Shown piece after piece: positions 1-12,481 of a DNA stretch of 64,000 nt. Position numbers and translations under genes: made by a program. Within the stretch, counting starts at the first letter, position 1; every line of letters begins with the position of its first letter. The stretch is from Termitomyces sp. T153 (Eukaryota; Basidiomycota; Agaricomycetes; Agaricales; Lyophyllaceae): the NCBI GenBank assembly GCA_018296165.2, contig JACKQL020000031.1:186001-250000 (forward strand). Direction: 5' to 3'. Below the pieces are notes generated by a model. The model saw nothing but the letters and a program-made list of their open reading frames with translations. It was not told the origin of the DNA and ran no database searches.

Positions 1-730
1 TCCATTGTTTCGCAGTTAAGAAAAGATAGACCAAACACAAGATATCTCCCGTGATATATGGTTAACATTGGCTTAGCTAATAGACTATTCAGAATGATAC
101 TGTTGAGGACAAGCAAACTTTGCAAAACATTCGGCTCGGACAACTTCTACTAATTAAGAACTCCTAAGAGTAAGGACTACTACTCTGCAGCGTGCAGTAG
201 GATCAAGGTGCCCTCAGCAACAATTGGGGGTAAAACATATACTGCGACTTGCTCAACAGAACCACTAAGATGGAAACCAACCTACTTCCCCGTCAATCAT
301 CGCACACGTGGGGAGGTGTATCAGAGCATATGCTCCGGCGAGCAAGAAAATGATGTAAGGTCCGGGAACTCAAGATGAAAGAGAACTAGAAAACGAAGAC
401 GGCACGAGAACTAAAATAAAAACGGTGCCAGGGCGAGAAGACACATTAGAGTAATAGATTGGGTGGACAAAAGTAGAAGCGGTCGGTGACAATCAACATG
501 AGTATATCATGCCAATGCTACTTGCCGCGATGGAAATAGACAAGGAACTCACGCGAGACGAACACACACACATTCGGAAGCAGCAGGTCATGTTTTTTGT
601 AATATTTTCCGCGTCTTTTTCTGATTCTACCCATTTTATAAGCCTTGAAATTACCTCTAATGTGAAACATTATTGTTTAGTGGTGGCGCGCGCAAGTTCA
701 CTAGATGAGCAGGATCGGCGTAGGTAGGAG
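1..730. other. Intergenic DNA, no gene recognised
   Basis: No reading frame here resembles a known protein. One 72-codon frame at 509-727 has no recognisable motif and overlaps the 3' flank of PAN3. The stretch probably holds the PAN3 3' UTR and spacer. Confidence 0.5.
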
Positions 731-3447
731 TTATAAAGCGAGCAAAACGCACCCAAACGCCGATTCAATGCAATGTTTGATCTCCTTGTAGCTAACTATC
801 AAGCATGATTGCTCGTCTCGGGCAATAAGCATGATCTTCTCATCCGTACCAGCATCCAGCTGAAAAGTATGATAGGAAGAACAACGGGGAGAATGGATAC
901 AATATATCAAACCTTGTTCAAGCAAGTCAATACATGAGATAAATTGACCACAGGATTACCGCGTTCGTCGACCTGGTGGAAAACATAGTCACGGAAGAGC
1001 TTGATGATGTAACGGTCGCCCGTTTCTGACCACCGTGGTTCACGAGCAAATCTGCGAGAATAATTTTAGTGATGGAGCCATGGAATATCGCGACAGTCAT
1101 ACTCGGGTCGCTCATTGATGAAGCCAAACTTGCAGAGCAAGCGTACTAGTCGGGCATTCTCCAGCTCACCCTGGAGTTCACTTTCCAGTCGATCATTACC
1201 GCTGTCCACGGCCAAAGTGTGAGCATTTCGAGGGAAGGACCGGAATAGAAGCCTACTCGAGAGCATCTTCCATCTCCGAAACAACTCTTGCACTGATCTT
1301 TTCAAGGAACATGTTGATAGTCTGCAATTTCATGATACAGTGAACACTTCGTGATACTCAAAGGAGAATCCCACTCACTCGAATGGGTGCCACCCTGCTA
1401 GTAAACCACATAGCGGTATCTTTCAATTCTGCACTATAGTTCCGGCCAATGAAGTCCAAGCTTTTCTGATAATTTTGTCCACTTGTTGCCGTGATGTTGT
1501 TGCAGCACAATGAAAAGATGAGACGTCCAAACATGTTGAGATCTTCCTGTTGTAACAGCACAATGTCCTGGATTGTGTCGTGCATCAGCACGTCAATGAT
1601 CCCACAACAGTTGATCCGGACCCTGAAGGGCGAATCAGGGATGGACTTTATATTTTGGGCGAGTACTGACCGATTCTGACCAGTAAGGAGGATCTTCGTA
1701 ACGTCGACGTTTCGTACCGCCTGGCCGTGTTCGTGGACCTTCTTGATAGCAGAGGCAATCTGGACTATGTAAGACCAGATGGTGCGTTCGGGGATAATCG
1801 TTGGAAGGTGAGCTTGGAGGTGAGAAGATCGACCGTGTTGGTAGGGATGCGTTTGCATGCTTGGTGGTTTCGGCTTCAAATGCACGTCGAAAAGCGTTTG
1901 AGCATCAGCATGGTAGGCATAGACGAAAACCAAAGCTGATCGGACGTTTTAGTCGGCCTTGACCAGGGCGAATTGTTGTATCAGGACTTACAATTATCAT
2001 TAAACGACCGAGTGGTAAACGCTTCCTTCACTGAGATGATGTTTGGATGGCGAAGATTAGACCATATTTCGATCGCGCTGAACGCTGACTGGTGCATCAG
2101 CCGATAGTCTGCCGAATGATGTTTAATAGGACATAGACGAGCGGTAGAACTGGCTGACTCTCAATTCGCCGGAGCACATAGGGCAGGCCGTCCGTCAAAT
2201 TGATTGCTCGGTAGACCGTCGAGTACCAGTTCCCGAACTTCCTCCGGTCACCTGCGGTAGGCTCGAGCGGAACAAGGGTATGATAGCCTTGGAGTTCTTC
2301 GGGCAAGTTTGAGCCTAAGTGATATGTGAGCCAGACGACTTTGAATGTAGTGAAATCGAGATATATACCGATAGGAGCAATTTGGCGCGTCGTCTCACTG
2401 CGCTTTTGAAGAAGTTGCCGGAGAGCATGAGATGGTAGAACAAAATGACTATCGAACGTGGATGGGACAAAATTGGCTGGAGGAGCAGGAGTGTAGAGGT
2501 GGTAATCCAACTATGCAGTAGAGAATTTTATTCGAGTTCGAGAAAGGAGTGTGGAATATGAGATGACATACCGGCTGTCGTAAATAAACTGGAGCTGAGT
2601 GGTAGTAGCTGGCGTCAAGTGCGTGATGGTCGTAGTCTGTATATGCAGGATATTGATTATCGTCATAAAACCCTGCATCCATCTGGAGAAACAAATTCTC
2701 TGAGCATAGACTACAGACTGTATGAATAGGAACCAGTCACGTACTTCCGCCATTTGTTTCGTCAACTCAGTGTCATCTTCCTCACCACCCGCATAAACAT
2801 ACGGGTTATACTGCTCTTGACCTTCATAGACTGGATATTCTGTCTCAGGTGTTCCAGAAGATCTGCAATCCATGTTAGTCGAGATTTCTCTGATACCGAA
2901 CCAGTGTACTTGCATTATCGAGGGCGTCGAAGCAGAAGGCAGTGGGGGTGTTGCAACACCGACAATAGATCTTGGAACAAAAACTGGCGCGTTGACAGCT
3001 TGAGAGGGGATTGCTGAAGTGGTCGGTTGGGACGGGGAACTGGGCATGTCAGACGATTACAGTACGAAAAGGTTTGGACCACTCAGCGTACGTAGATGCA
3101 GAGGGCTCTGGCTATGATACATCAATAAGGAAAAATATATTTAGGAGGATATTAAGCATACCGATGGATGGGCGAATGGACAAGTATCCTGATATCTACA
3201 AGAGCTACCCTTACGACATTGATTCTATTCCGCGATGATTAAGACATGTATTCATACCCATGAATTACAATGTTTCTGCACTGTTGCTTTGCACGAATAT
3301 CTGTGCCGCTGGAAGTCAAATTATATTAATGATCATATACAAGGTAAACCAACCTTTCTTAGGAGTAACAGCCTGAGCCTTCTCATCCTGGGTGCTCGGA
3401 TCGACAATTTTTATGGCGGAAGACTGGGGTCGTGCAAAGAAAGCCAT
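731..3447 (-). CDS. PAN3: PAN3, regulatory subunit of the PAN2-PAN3 poly(A) nuclease
   Basis: PAN3 binds poly(A) and poly(A)-binding protein and recruits the PAN2 deadenylase to mRNA in the cytoplasm. The start at 3447 opens with [19 protein letters not shown]. After one intron comes a CCCH finger, C-x8-C-x5-C-x3-H (CRNIVIHG then [12 protein letters not shown]), itself split by a 53-nt intron. A Ser/Pro-rich linker follows. The pseudokinase begins around 2300 (YHTLVPLE, then YVLRRIE), continues [14 protein letters not shown] and [19 protein letters not shown], and carries the C-terminal knob domain ([53 protein letters not shown]). At least seven introns of about 50 nt restore the frame. The donor of intron 1 is uncertain: the phase fits an unusual 41-nt intron. 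The gene looks intact. It is divergent from the Cid1-like gene 2 kb away. Confidence 0.9.
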
Positions 3448-5472
3448 AACATATATTGAGGATACAAATTCTGCAGAAGCACAGGACGGACTGGACGGGA
3501 GTCCACTGCCCAGGCAGAGTCAGGGGACTCGAAAGGAATTATATTTCGCGGTTAAACAAAGTAAACAAATAGGTACACACATATCGAATTGTCTCCGTGA
3601 TCCGTGGCCCCTAAAAAGGTATCTTCTTTGTTTTTCTTTGCTTGCTTGCTGCTTTTTTACCTTTGCTTTCTACTAATTTATTCGTCTCCACTCAGCTACT
3701 CATTGTTATTATTATCTCGTTGTTTCCAGTTGGGATCGGGGATCGTTCGATAACTCAACCACAATATTATATGCCGACTGAACTCGAGCTTCTTTGTCGC
3801 TTACCCTGGAGCGGCAGCGGCTTGTGCGAATCTGAAAGTGCCTGCGAGAGATCCACAAGAATAGATTTGTCAATGTTCAAGCCGTCAATTAATTGCTAAC
3901 GATGATATGTGGACGAGCTTCAGCTTGATCCTGCTAGGCAGGACCGAAAGGTATGAATGTGTTCATTGGCCCTGAACTCTGGCATACTACGCACGCGTAT
4001 AATCACCAGCTCATCACCGTTGAGCATGATGATCAGGACCTCCGGGCCAGCGGCCGGAAGTAACATCCCATTCTGGAATTTATTGATTGACTCTAAGCAC
4101 TGGAAAGATTTGTCAGGAACAGCCCAGAAGCAGTGCGCTTTCGAAATAAGATGTACAAACAGATGCACTCATCTCTATTTCTTCCTTCGACCACGTTCAA
4201 TGGCTCCTTTATAAAATGAACCGGCACTTTTATGCGCGCAAGTGCTCGACCGGGGTCCATTCTTTGATAATGTTTATGAAGTGTATAGTATGTTCGTTAT
4301 CCAAGCTCTGCGTCTTTTGCGTGTCACTGACGTACCAATTTTCAACTATGATGTGCTCAATCGTTGCAAATGCCCAAATTTGGCAGCTGTGAACCCCTCG
4401 AATATTCTGCGAAAGCATCCAAGCAATGAAAAAGCGTCGAAGTCGTATTGATCTTCTCGTTCGATCGCGATCACGGAGCGTTAGAACTTTGCTTTGTAGC
4501 GGGGTCATGGGTGTTGTGTACCTTGGCTTCCAGAGTGTCAGGAACATATGTACATATCTTGATTCTTGTCTCTGGTGGCCTCTTGATGCACCTTGTCAAC
4601 CTGGGAGCTGATCATTGGCTATTGTATTGGCTGTAGATCTTTTATTATAGATATGAACCCTAGATTGATACCTGTGTCGGTTCCTTCGGAACCCATGACT
4701 TGACTGATGTGGTCCCACTTGAGTTCACTGCATACCGACGAACACTGTCAAGGTGCCCCATCTGATGACACCACATGTCGGATCCCAACTTGAACTCATA
4801 GCTCGACAGCGGTACCGACTCTATAGAATTCATATTAATTCCTTAGTATGTATAAGTAGCTTCTGAGCTTTGGTTGACGTCTGGACGTCAAGTTACATTG
4901 GTCCGTAGACCTCCGATAACTCGGTAATGAACGTTGGATTCTGTGGGGTATCGTGAATGGCTACTCATGGCTACTTTCAATTCATTCTGGCAATACTTCT
5001 GAGCCGTTAAGCCGTTTTCGGCTGATGTCCTCGTGGCGGCTTACACATGCGTCATATATGGATTTGGAGAATCCTACCTTGATCCAACCTATAAACGAGC
5101 GTGCATTTCACACACAAACGATCTATCCGATTCGAAATCCCGGCGGAAGATCAGTCTGTGGGACATGTCGTGGGACTAACACTATCGGGCCGTGTTCAGC
5201 AGGGCGGCGCCAGGTATGGGGTTGAGGCGCTCTCAAGGGATGATGGGATGGGTGTGTGGATTGGTTGTAGCAGATATAGGATAAGAAATTGTTAAAAGAG
5301 GTGAAAGAACAAGAGGAGACGAAGTGAAGCCGAGCTTCTTTATTTGGCAAGAGTATAATAAGCGCGAATAATAAACGGCAAGGGACAGGCTGCACTGTGA
5401 TCAGATCCAATCCTGGCTCAACCCTCATCTCCCTCGAGTCCTCGAGCGGATACCAGCCATCGGACAGCAGAA
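3448..5472. other. Spacer between divergent PAN3 and Cid1-like genes, with unassigned open frames
   Basis: This should contain both promoters. Two minus-strand frames (3920-4168 and 4230-4547) have fairly protein-like composition, but I could not join them into a spliced model or match a family. A short hairpin, GGTTCC-TTC-GGAACC, lies near 4679-4693. I support no gene here. Confidence 0.4.
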
Positions 5473-8400
5473 ATGGCCCATACACAGACTATGAGCCCTC
5501 AACAACACTTTCGCGACGTTCAGGCCTCCACATCACCCCCCATACAGCGTCGACATGCTTCCAAGATGCGTTTCGTCGCTGAGCTTTCCCAGTGTCTCTT
5601 CGATTTTGTGATCCAGCTCCTTCCCACACCAGAGGAGATGGCCATCAAGGAGGACGTCAGAAAACTGCTCGAGCGACTTATCCGTACAATCGAGCCAGAC
5701 AGCCGCCTACTGTCCTTTGGCAGTACAGCCAACGGCTTCAGTCTGCGCAACTCTGGCAAGTAAAACGTCTCTAAATTTTAGAGGACCTTTTGATCATCAT
5801 CCTTCACAGACATGGACCTGTGCTGTCTAATAGATTCCAAGGAACGCCTAGCCGCGACAGATTTGGTAACTATGCTTGGTGACCTCCTCGAGCGTGGTAC
5901 GTGCGCTAATGGTTGTTCCTCCTCATCTTTGTTCACGATTACGCTTCAGAGACTAAGTTTCGCGTCAAGCCTTTGCCACATGCACGTATACCCATAGTGA
6001 AACTCTCCCTTGACCCATCACCAGGGCTTCGATTGGCCATTGCCTGTGATATCGGCTTCGAAAATAGACTCGCACTAGAGAACACGCGTCTCTTGATGTG
6101 CTATGCCATGATTGACCCGACTCGTGTTCGGACATTGGTCCTCTTTCGTATGTTGTTCTTTGAATTCGTGTCTGAACTCAGTCGCTGAGGATTTCTCCAT
6201 CCAGTGAAAGTATGGAGTAAACGAAGGTATGACCTCAATCCTAGGACATCCAATGCACCGAACTAATCTGTTCATCAGAAAAATCAATTCTCCGTACAAG
6301 GGAACCCTCTCATCTTATGGTTATGTGCTACTTGTAATATATTTCCTTGTCCATGTCAAAAATCCACCAGTACTTCCCAACCTCCAACAAATGCCTCCAT
6401 TGCGTCCGATATCAACAGTGCGTCCTTTACATCTCAACTTTTCATAAAAAATTCACACCCGCCACAGGAAGATACCCATATCAACGGGTATAACACCTGG
6501 TTTTTTGACGACATCGAGCTCTTGAGGCAACGGTGGCATTCCGACAATATGGAAACTGTGGCTGAATTGTAGGTGTCAATGATAATGATCTTCGACAGCC
6601 TCGATGAGGGCTAACGATATTCCGTAACTCATAAGATTAATCGACTTCTTCCGATACTATTCGCGTGATTTTCCCTACAACACTGGGGTTGCATCCATTC
6701 GGGAGGGTCTCTTGAAGAAGGAGTCGAAGGGTTGGCAGAATGACGTATGTGCTTCCTTTTACTTCTAGATAACTTTGAGGCTTACGCTGCCCTCAGTTAT
6801 CAGGTGGTCGATATAATGATGCTAGGGAACGGAATAGGTTTTGTATAGAGGTGCGGACTGCTGAAATTGGATAGTTCTTTCGCCGTCAACCTCATCAACA
6901 GGATCCTTTTGAAACTGATTACAACGTTGCGCGTTGTGTGACCAAAGATGGTCTTTACACTGTGATTACACGTGTTCTTGCTCGATTAGGTTACAAACTG
7001 ATTCTCCATTCTTAGATACGCGGCGAGTTTATGCGTGCCTCTCGTGTGCTAGCTACGCGGCCAGAACGCGCTATTACTGCATTGGCGGAGCTTTGTGAAG
7101 AACGCAAGGACGAAGACCTTGTCTCCGCTCCACCTCATGCGCCTTCTCGCTCTTCCTTACCCCCGCAGACACCATACACTGTCGGAAGTCAATCTATGCG
7201 GCCCAAAGGCGCACCTCCACCGGAACGGTTATCCCCACCGACTAAATTCTTTGAACCTGGGCCCAGACATGTTGTGTCAATCCGTCCACCACCAACTGAG
7301 CAGATGCCCGAACATATGGCTCCAAGACGAAGCAAATGGACGAGCCCGCCTCCTGCTGAGGCGCCTTCGGCAGATCACACCTTGTTCGAGAGCCAGCTGG
7401 GCAAAGGGTTAGAGTTGGCTACATCTTCAACCGATGCGCGAGAGAAGGAATCCTCTTATTCGTCTTCTAGCGAGTTCTTGACGGACGAGGAGAATCGCTC
7501 GGACGCTGCCGAGTCGGATGATGTGACTTCGGTACGTTCGTATACTGAAGGGTCTACCATGAACGGGTCCGGAGCGCAACGTCGGCCATCGTGGCACGTT
7601 CGCGATACTGCGATTCGAATACCTCAGTCCGCCCTTGGAACCCAGTCTAGTGGCCGAACTCGCTATCACCGCCCGACTGATGCGTCCCCGGCTTCCACAT
7701 TCCGGCATTCTCCCCTAGTCCCCCAGGATTCACCAATCCCTTCTTCGTCTCGACCCGAAAGCTCAAAACGACCTATAGGGGGCTCACCGCGCCTAGGCCG
7801 TGGCCCAACGTGGCCTCTCGGCGTCTCGGTCCCACTACCCCCTTCCCCTGACTCTCCCATGGCTAGTCTCGTTGAACCTTCAACTGTATTCTATCAAACG
7901 ACTACTCCGCGCTCTCCGCGCCCGAACATCTTATACCCTGGGTCGCATTCGGCCCTCCTATCCCAATATCATACACATCCGTATCATAATGTCAACGCCG
8001 TAATTCCGAACGATATCTTCCCACCCAATATGCCACCATCGATTGTATCCTTGAACACACGTGCCTATGTAGGTGTCGCATCTGATGGGCGCTCTGGCCC
8101 TGAGACGCCAACGCCTGCGATGTACTCGTACTCGCAAGGCCATCCATCAGCACCAATTACCACCGGCGCCACCCCCACTGGCGAGTACTCACCATTATCG
8201 CCGCCACCGCCACCACTGCCTCCTCTAGAATCATCCGCTTCATCTTCATTCACACCTTCACCGACCGTGCGTCGAATGCCAAGGACTGATATGCGATTAC
8301 GGTCAAGATCTCGATCCCCGCCGCCGCTGTCCGGCCAGCATAGAAAATTTATCTCTTCGCCGACGTCGAAAGACGACGGGTCGCGGTCGCCGCATCCCTC

Positions 8401-8758
8401 ATCCGCGACATCAGATGGTAGTTCGCCGGCTCCTTCGTCGGCGGGGTATGCTGCGTCGCTCTCGAGGTCTCCCTCTCCACGCTCACCGTCGCCGCCGCCG
8501 ACTGCGGTGCCTTTGCAGTTCAGGCCGAGGGAGAATGGAGAGGAGAAAGGGAGGAAAGAGAAGGAGGATGTCGATCTGAACCTGAACTCGAACTCAAACT
8601 CGAACTCGAACTCGGCCACTGAGACTGAGACTGTGAAGGTTCTTGATGGCTTTTCGTCTGAGGCAGTGCAGAAGATGTTGGTGTCCCCTGCTTTGGAAGC
8701 TCAAGATAAAAGGAAGGCTGCGGAGGTCAAGTCAGAGACAACAAATGGGAAGAGTTGA
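5473..8758 (+). CDS. Cid1-type non-canonical poly(A)/poly(U) RNA nucleotidyltransferase
   Basis: This is a DNA polymerase beta-like nucleotidyltransferase of the Cid1/Trf group, which adds A or U residues to RNA 3' ends. The catalytic block reads GSTANGFSLRNS-DMDLC, giving the G-S motif and the first two metal-binding Asp residues; the third Asp is in LAIACDIGFENRLALENTRLL. The PAP-associated domain follows (INSPYKGTLSSYGYVLLVIYF, then NTWFFDDIELLRQRW, LLIDFFRYYSRDFPY and DPFETDYNVARCV). About eight introns of roughly 50 nt join these pieces. The last exon (from about 7019) encodes over 500 residues of Ser/Pro-rich, probably disordered sequence with RSRSRSPP-like and Asn-Ser repeats. This long tail is much larger than in yeast Cid1. 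Whether it is a uridylyl- or adenylyltransferase cannot be settled from motifs. The start at 5473 is the first Met in frame with the catalytic domain. Confidence 0.88.
5756..5809 (+). other. GC-AG intron inside the catalytic Asp codon
   Basis: The 54-nt intron starts GCAAGT and ends TTCACAG. Splicing joins g at 5755 to ac at 5810-5811, creating the GAC codon of the first catalytic Asp in the DMD motif. No GT donor nearby keeps this motif, so the minor GC donor class is required. Confidence 0.85.
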
Positions 8759-11220
8759 TTGATTCATTGGTGGTACTCACCCCTGTCTTTTTTTAGTCGG
8801 CTAATGCGACGCAGCGGGTCCATTGTCACGGCCGCGCACGAAGCATTTAGAGTTCCCTTCCGCCATTCGCCACTTCGCCACCAACATACCACCAACACAC
8901 CAACGCTTGTGGTTTGATGCCACGCAACAGTCCTTTCAAGCACTTGAAATGTAATATGTGCCTCAAAGCGACATGTGAAATATTCACTGCTGGCCTTTCT
9001 CCGCTATTGATAAGGACTGGAGTCACGCCAACGCCGCTGCCACCACCGCCCATACCCATCCAGCACCTAGCGTGCGTGTCTACCTACGGTTCTGGTTCCT
9101 TCTTGTCATTGGACTAACTTCCGTACCATACACACTACTTTGCTCGCTGCATATTGATTGGCGACCATTTATTTGCTCCTCCGTCCGTCCAGTCCCACGC
9201 CCACACGCCTACTATATCCTTCGATCCTTCACTCCTATCATATTCCCCACAATCTCGGGATACATCCTATCGTCTTCACTGCATCTACCCCATCCATCTA
9301 TCCATGTCCGTCCCGTTCATCCATCCATCCAACCATCCATACAACCATCAACCCATCGGGGTCGGAGTGTGCCGGGTTTCTTCTGACTACACATTCTACA
9401 TTCGGCCTCCTTTGTGTTTTGTGTTGATGATAGTGTACCCTAGCTACTGATTCGTACCTTTCTTTCCCAAGCTCGAAGTCTGAACCATGGCATGACCTAT
9501 GACCACTTGGTTTCTAAGCTTCTTCATGATCATATATATATATACATACATGCTTGGAGTTGTATATAAAAGATTCAGAAAACGTGTTTATAGATGTACC
9601 TACTATGCGATGCCATTGCTAGGGAGAGCGTAAGGCCTCAATGGAATGGAAGGTTGAGAAGGGTTAGGATTGTTTTCTTGAGCTGGTCATACACCAGGTA
9701 GTATTTATTACTCGTTACCCGGTGAGGCAGCTAGCCCTCATGATCAAGCAGCAGTAATTACGGTTTATCTTGGCCAAATGTGGGACTGTCCACCTTTTCG
9801 ACTGAAAACGAGCGCAATCACTGATCATTATTGGATGGTAATGTATACTATAATGTCTATTACCCTAGATTGTTACTTGCACTATACGGTTTAGAACGCA
9901 AAGCACCTACACGAATCATTTGCGAATAATCAACACTTGCGACGCATCAACCAGGGCGTCCAGTTGACTGTACACCAGTCGCAACACCAGAGATTTCATC
10001 GAGACTCAAGCCCGCAATCCGAAAATATCATAATTGAGAAATCTTCATCGGGCGGAGAGTGTGTTTCTTTGTGATCTTGGATTTGGAACCATCTCGGTCG
10101 AGTCCCTGAGTCGATGGCGGATACTTGGGGTCAGTTGCAGGAAAAAAGACCAGGAATCGGGTTCTCAGGAGCTGCAGAGGCTATCGCCGAGCTTTGGATG
10201 GCGCCCGAAGGTGTTAGACTGGAGACTCCCCGGGACTGCAGTGACATCTGGAAGGCAGAGTGACCTAGTAGAAACCCTTTGTCTCCCCAACACGAGTTCA
10301 AACTTGCACGTTCCATCTCCAACAGCCATGGTCGCGCCACACTATCTACAAGATCCCAGTCGCCAGCAATACACCCCCATCACTTCGTACGAACAGTCCG
10401 GACTCACTTCGGTTTTTGGATGCTCGGGGGACTCATCCATATCCTTATCATCTGAGTAAGTCTCAGATTGTTATAATAATAGAACATACAAACTTCAAGG
10501 TGTTGATACGTCTGTTCTCATACCGTGAGGCAGGCAGAAAGACAGTATAACTACGTATGCCCGAATCTACCCAGAAAAACGGCTGAAAACTGTAAGATTC
10601 TCAAATGGTGAAGACTGTCCAGAAAATACGTATCAAACCGCCAGGAGGAGCTGCCACGACGAGGAAGTAAGGAGACTAAGCACGGTCACGTATTGATTGC
10701 CGACCTGGTGGCTGTAACCGGCAGGCTCGGCTACACGCTAACCGATGCCGAGGACAGCCACATGGGCGAGGAAAGGGTAGAAAGGAGTAACGGGAGCAGG
10801 GAACCGTGCCAACTTGGCCAACAACTAACGCGTCCACGCGGTCACTACGGCAGATATAAATGGAGGGGAACTTCGAGGGATTGGGCGATCAACTGCTTGC
10901 TTGCCACGGCTCAGAAGGGAGCGGATTTCTCACGAGCACTTGATTATTTCAGGCTTACAATCTCAATTGAATTTCATTTGAGCCTTGTTCTGAAGTTTGA
11001 CCCGGTTGATCTTAACTCAATCAATAAAATTATATTTCTTACTACATTCCATGAAGTAAATTAAGTGTAACTAAGCCCTGAACACCTCATGAAGTAAGGT
11101 TCTGGAGCCCACTGGGAGGGCTTTTTTACATGAAAACTCACTTTTTCAGATCTCCATGAGGAGTCCAACTAGAGAAACATTAGTTGTGCTCTGATGATAG
11201 AGGGAGTGTAGCAAACCTGG
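8759..11220. other. Intergenic DNA with simple repeats and an LTR-like promoter fragment
   Basis: Holds the 3' UTR of the Cid1-like gene, a degenerate CATC/CAACC run near 9290-9355 and a short AT microsatellite near 9533-9545. Around 10850-11060 there is a TATA-like ATATAAAT followed by an AATAAAAT signal, as in an LTR, but I could not find terminal repeats or a TSD. A 141-codon frame at 10034-10459 has no recognisable features. No gene is supported. Confidence 0.4.
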
Positions 11221-11278
11221 ATCAGATTTGCAGGGAGCAGGCCAGGCTCAGCAGGAGTGATACCACAGAGATCCACTC

Positions 11279-12481
11279 TGTCACGACCCGTCCCCTGGAC
11301 CCCCGCACATCGTCCAGCAACTCCCCAATTCCCCAAAAACCCCCGGTGCTCTGCCGAACTGCCGCCCATGCCCCGTGCCTATTTTGGTTAGCCCCGATGC
11401 AACCCTGGCTAACTCCGACGCCTCCCCGGCTAACTCCGACAGCCCCCTGGCCAACTTCGATGCCTTCCCCGCAGCCACTGACACTTACCCTGGATCTCCT
11501 GAACCCCGAGAACCACCCCCGCTGTTCCCGATCTTTGCCACCCATCATCAACTCAACACCCTGGTTCCTCCAACCCATTCCGGAGTATCATGACAACCTC
11601 GGGGCGACCCGCGTTCCCAAATGATCCCATCAATGTATCAGCGCGGCCCAATCCTCGATCGCAACCAACATCCACCCACTCCGTTGAGCTCTGCCAAGCC
11701 CCGCCGCCACAGCCAACATACCCCAAAGTTCTCCGGTAGTCAGTATATAAGTCGTCGAGTAGCTCTTCGTACTCTAGTCTTGATATTTTGCTTAACGTTA
11801 CCTATGGTCTGATTGTTTCCTTTTTGTGTTTTGTGTTTCATGTCTTGTTTTCCTTACTCTCAGTCTCCCGGTCTTATCTCAGTCTCCCAGTCTTATCTCA
11901 GTCTCCCGGTCTTATCTCAGTCTCCCGGTCTTGTCTTGTCTCCATTTCGTTATCGTTCTCGTTATCGTTTCGTATCTCCACTCGAATCTACTCTTGTTCC
12001 ATATTGACTCCATTCTATTTCATCTGACGCTGTCTCAGTGACTCCGTCCGGCCATTGTGCCCAAGTCTTCATCAACCTTAATGACCTCATGAACTCCATG
12101 GTTACGATTCCAAACCCCGACACTCTTTCACCAGGTCCAAACCTCGCTCTTTGCTCGGTCCCGGACTCCATCAACTCCAATTGATCTCCCATCAAACCCC
12201 AGCTCCGCTCCCGTTGATCACACAGCTGCCTACTCCTTTGCTTCTGCAAATCTCCCATATGGTCTTCTGCCTGAACCCTGCCAAGACCGTTCTGTTTCCT
12301 TGCAATCCGACTTCTCCGGACCTCACCGGGTCTGCCTGGATCACATCCCACTGACTATCCGCACAAGCCATCAGTGCCCAGAACGCTTTCGAGTGTTTGG
12401 TTACCAGTGCAAGAGGATCATGCCCGCCTAGTAAGGACTCGCTCAGTGCAGCTGAGCCCCCAAGGTCAGCGGAACCTGACA
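11279..12481 (+). repeat. Family A 5' LTR, 1203 bp
   Basis: TG..CA ends with TGTCA/TGACA inverted termini. A TATA-like GTATATAAG near 11745 sets plus orientation. It is 45 bp longer than the 1158-bp LTRs of the full copy, largely because of an expanded 19-bp minisatellite. Confidence 0.88.
11861..11936 (+). repeat. 19-bp minisatellite within the LTR
   Basis: Four units of CAGTCTCCCGGTCTTATCT occur here. The 16.2-kb LTR copy has two units at the same place (16802-16839), so the number differs among family A copies. Confidence 0.85.

Noticed and set aside
5126..5146. tRNA B-box-like GATTCGAAATCC
   Set aside because: No matching A box, acceptor stem or anticodon arm upstream.
8065..8619. 184-codon Glu/Gly-rich minus-strand frame
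   Set aside because: Antisense shadow of the Ser/Pro-rich tail of the Cid1-like protein.
10034..10459. 141-codon plus-strand frame
   Set aside because: No motif, unusual composition for a protein, no supporting splice structure or neighbour.
10616..11060. Possible solo LTR with ATATAAAT and AATAAAAT signals
   Set aside because: I tested several TG and CA end pairs and found no target-site duplication.
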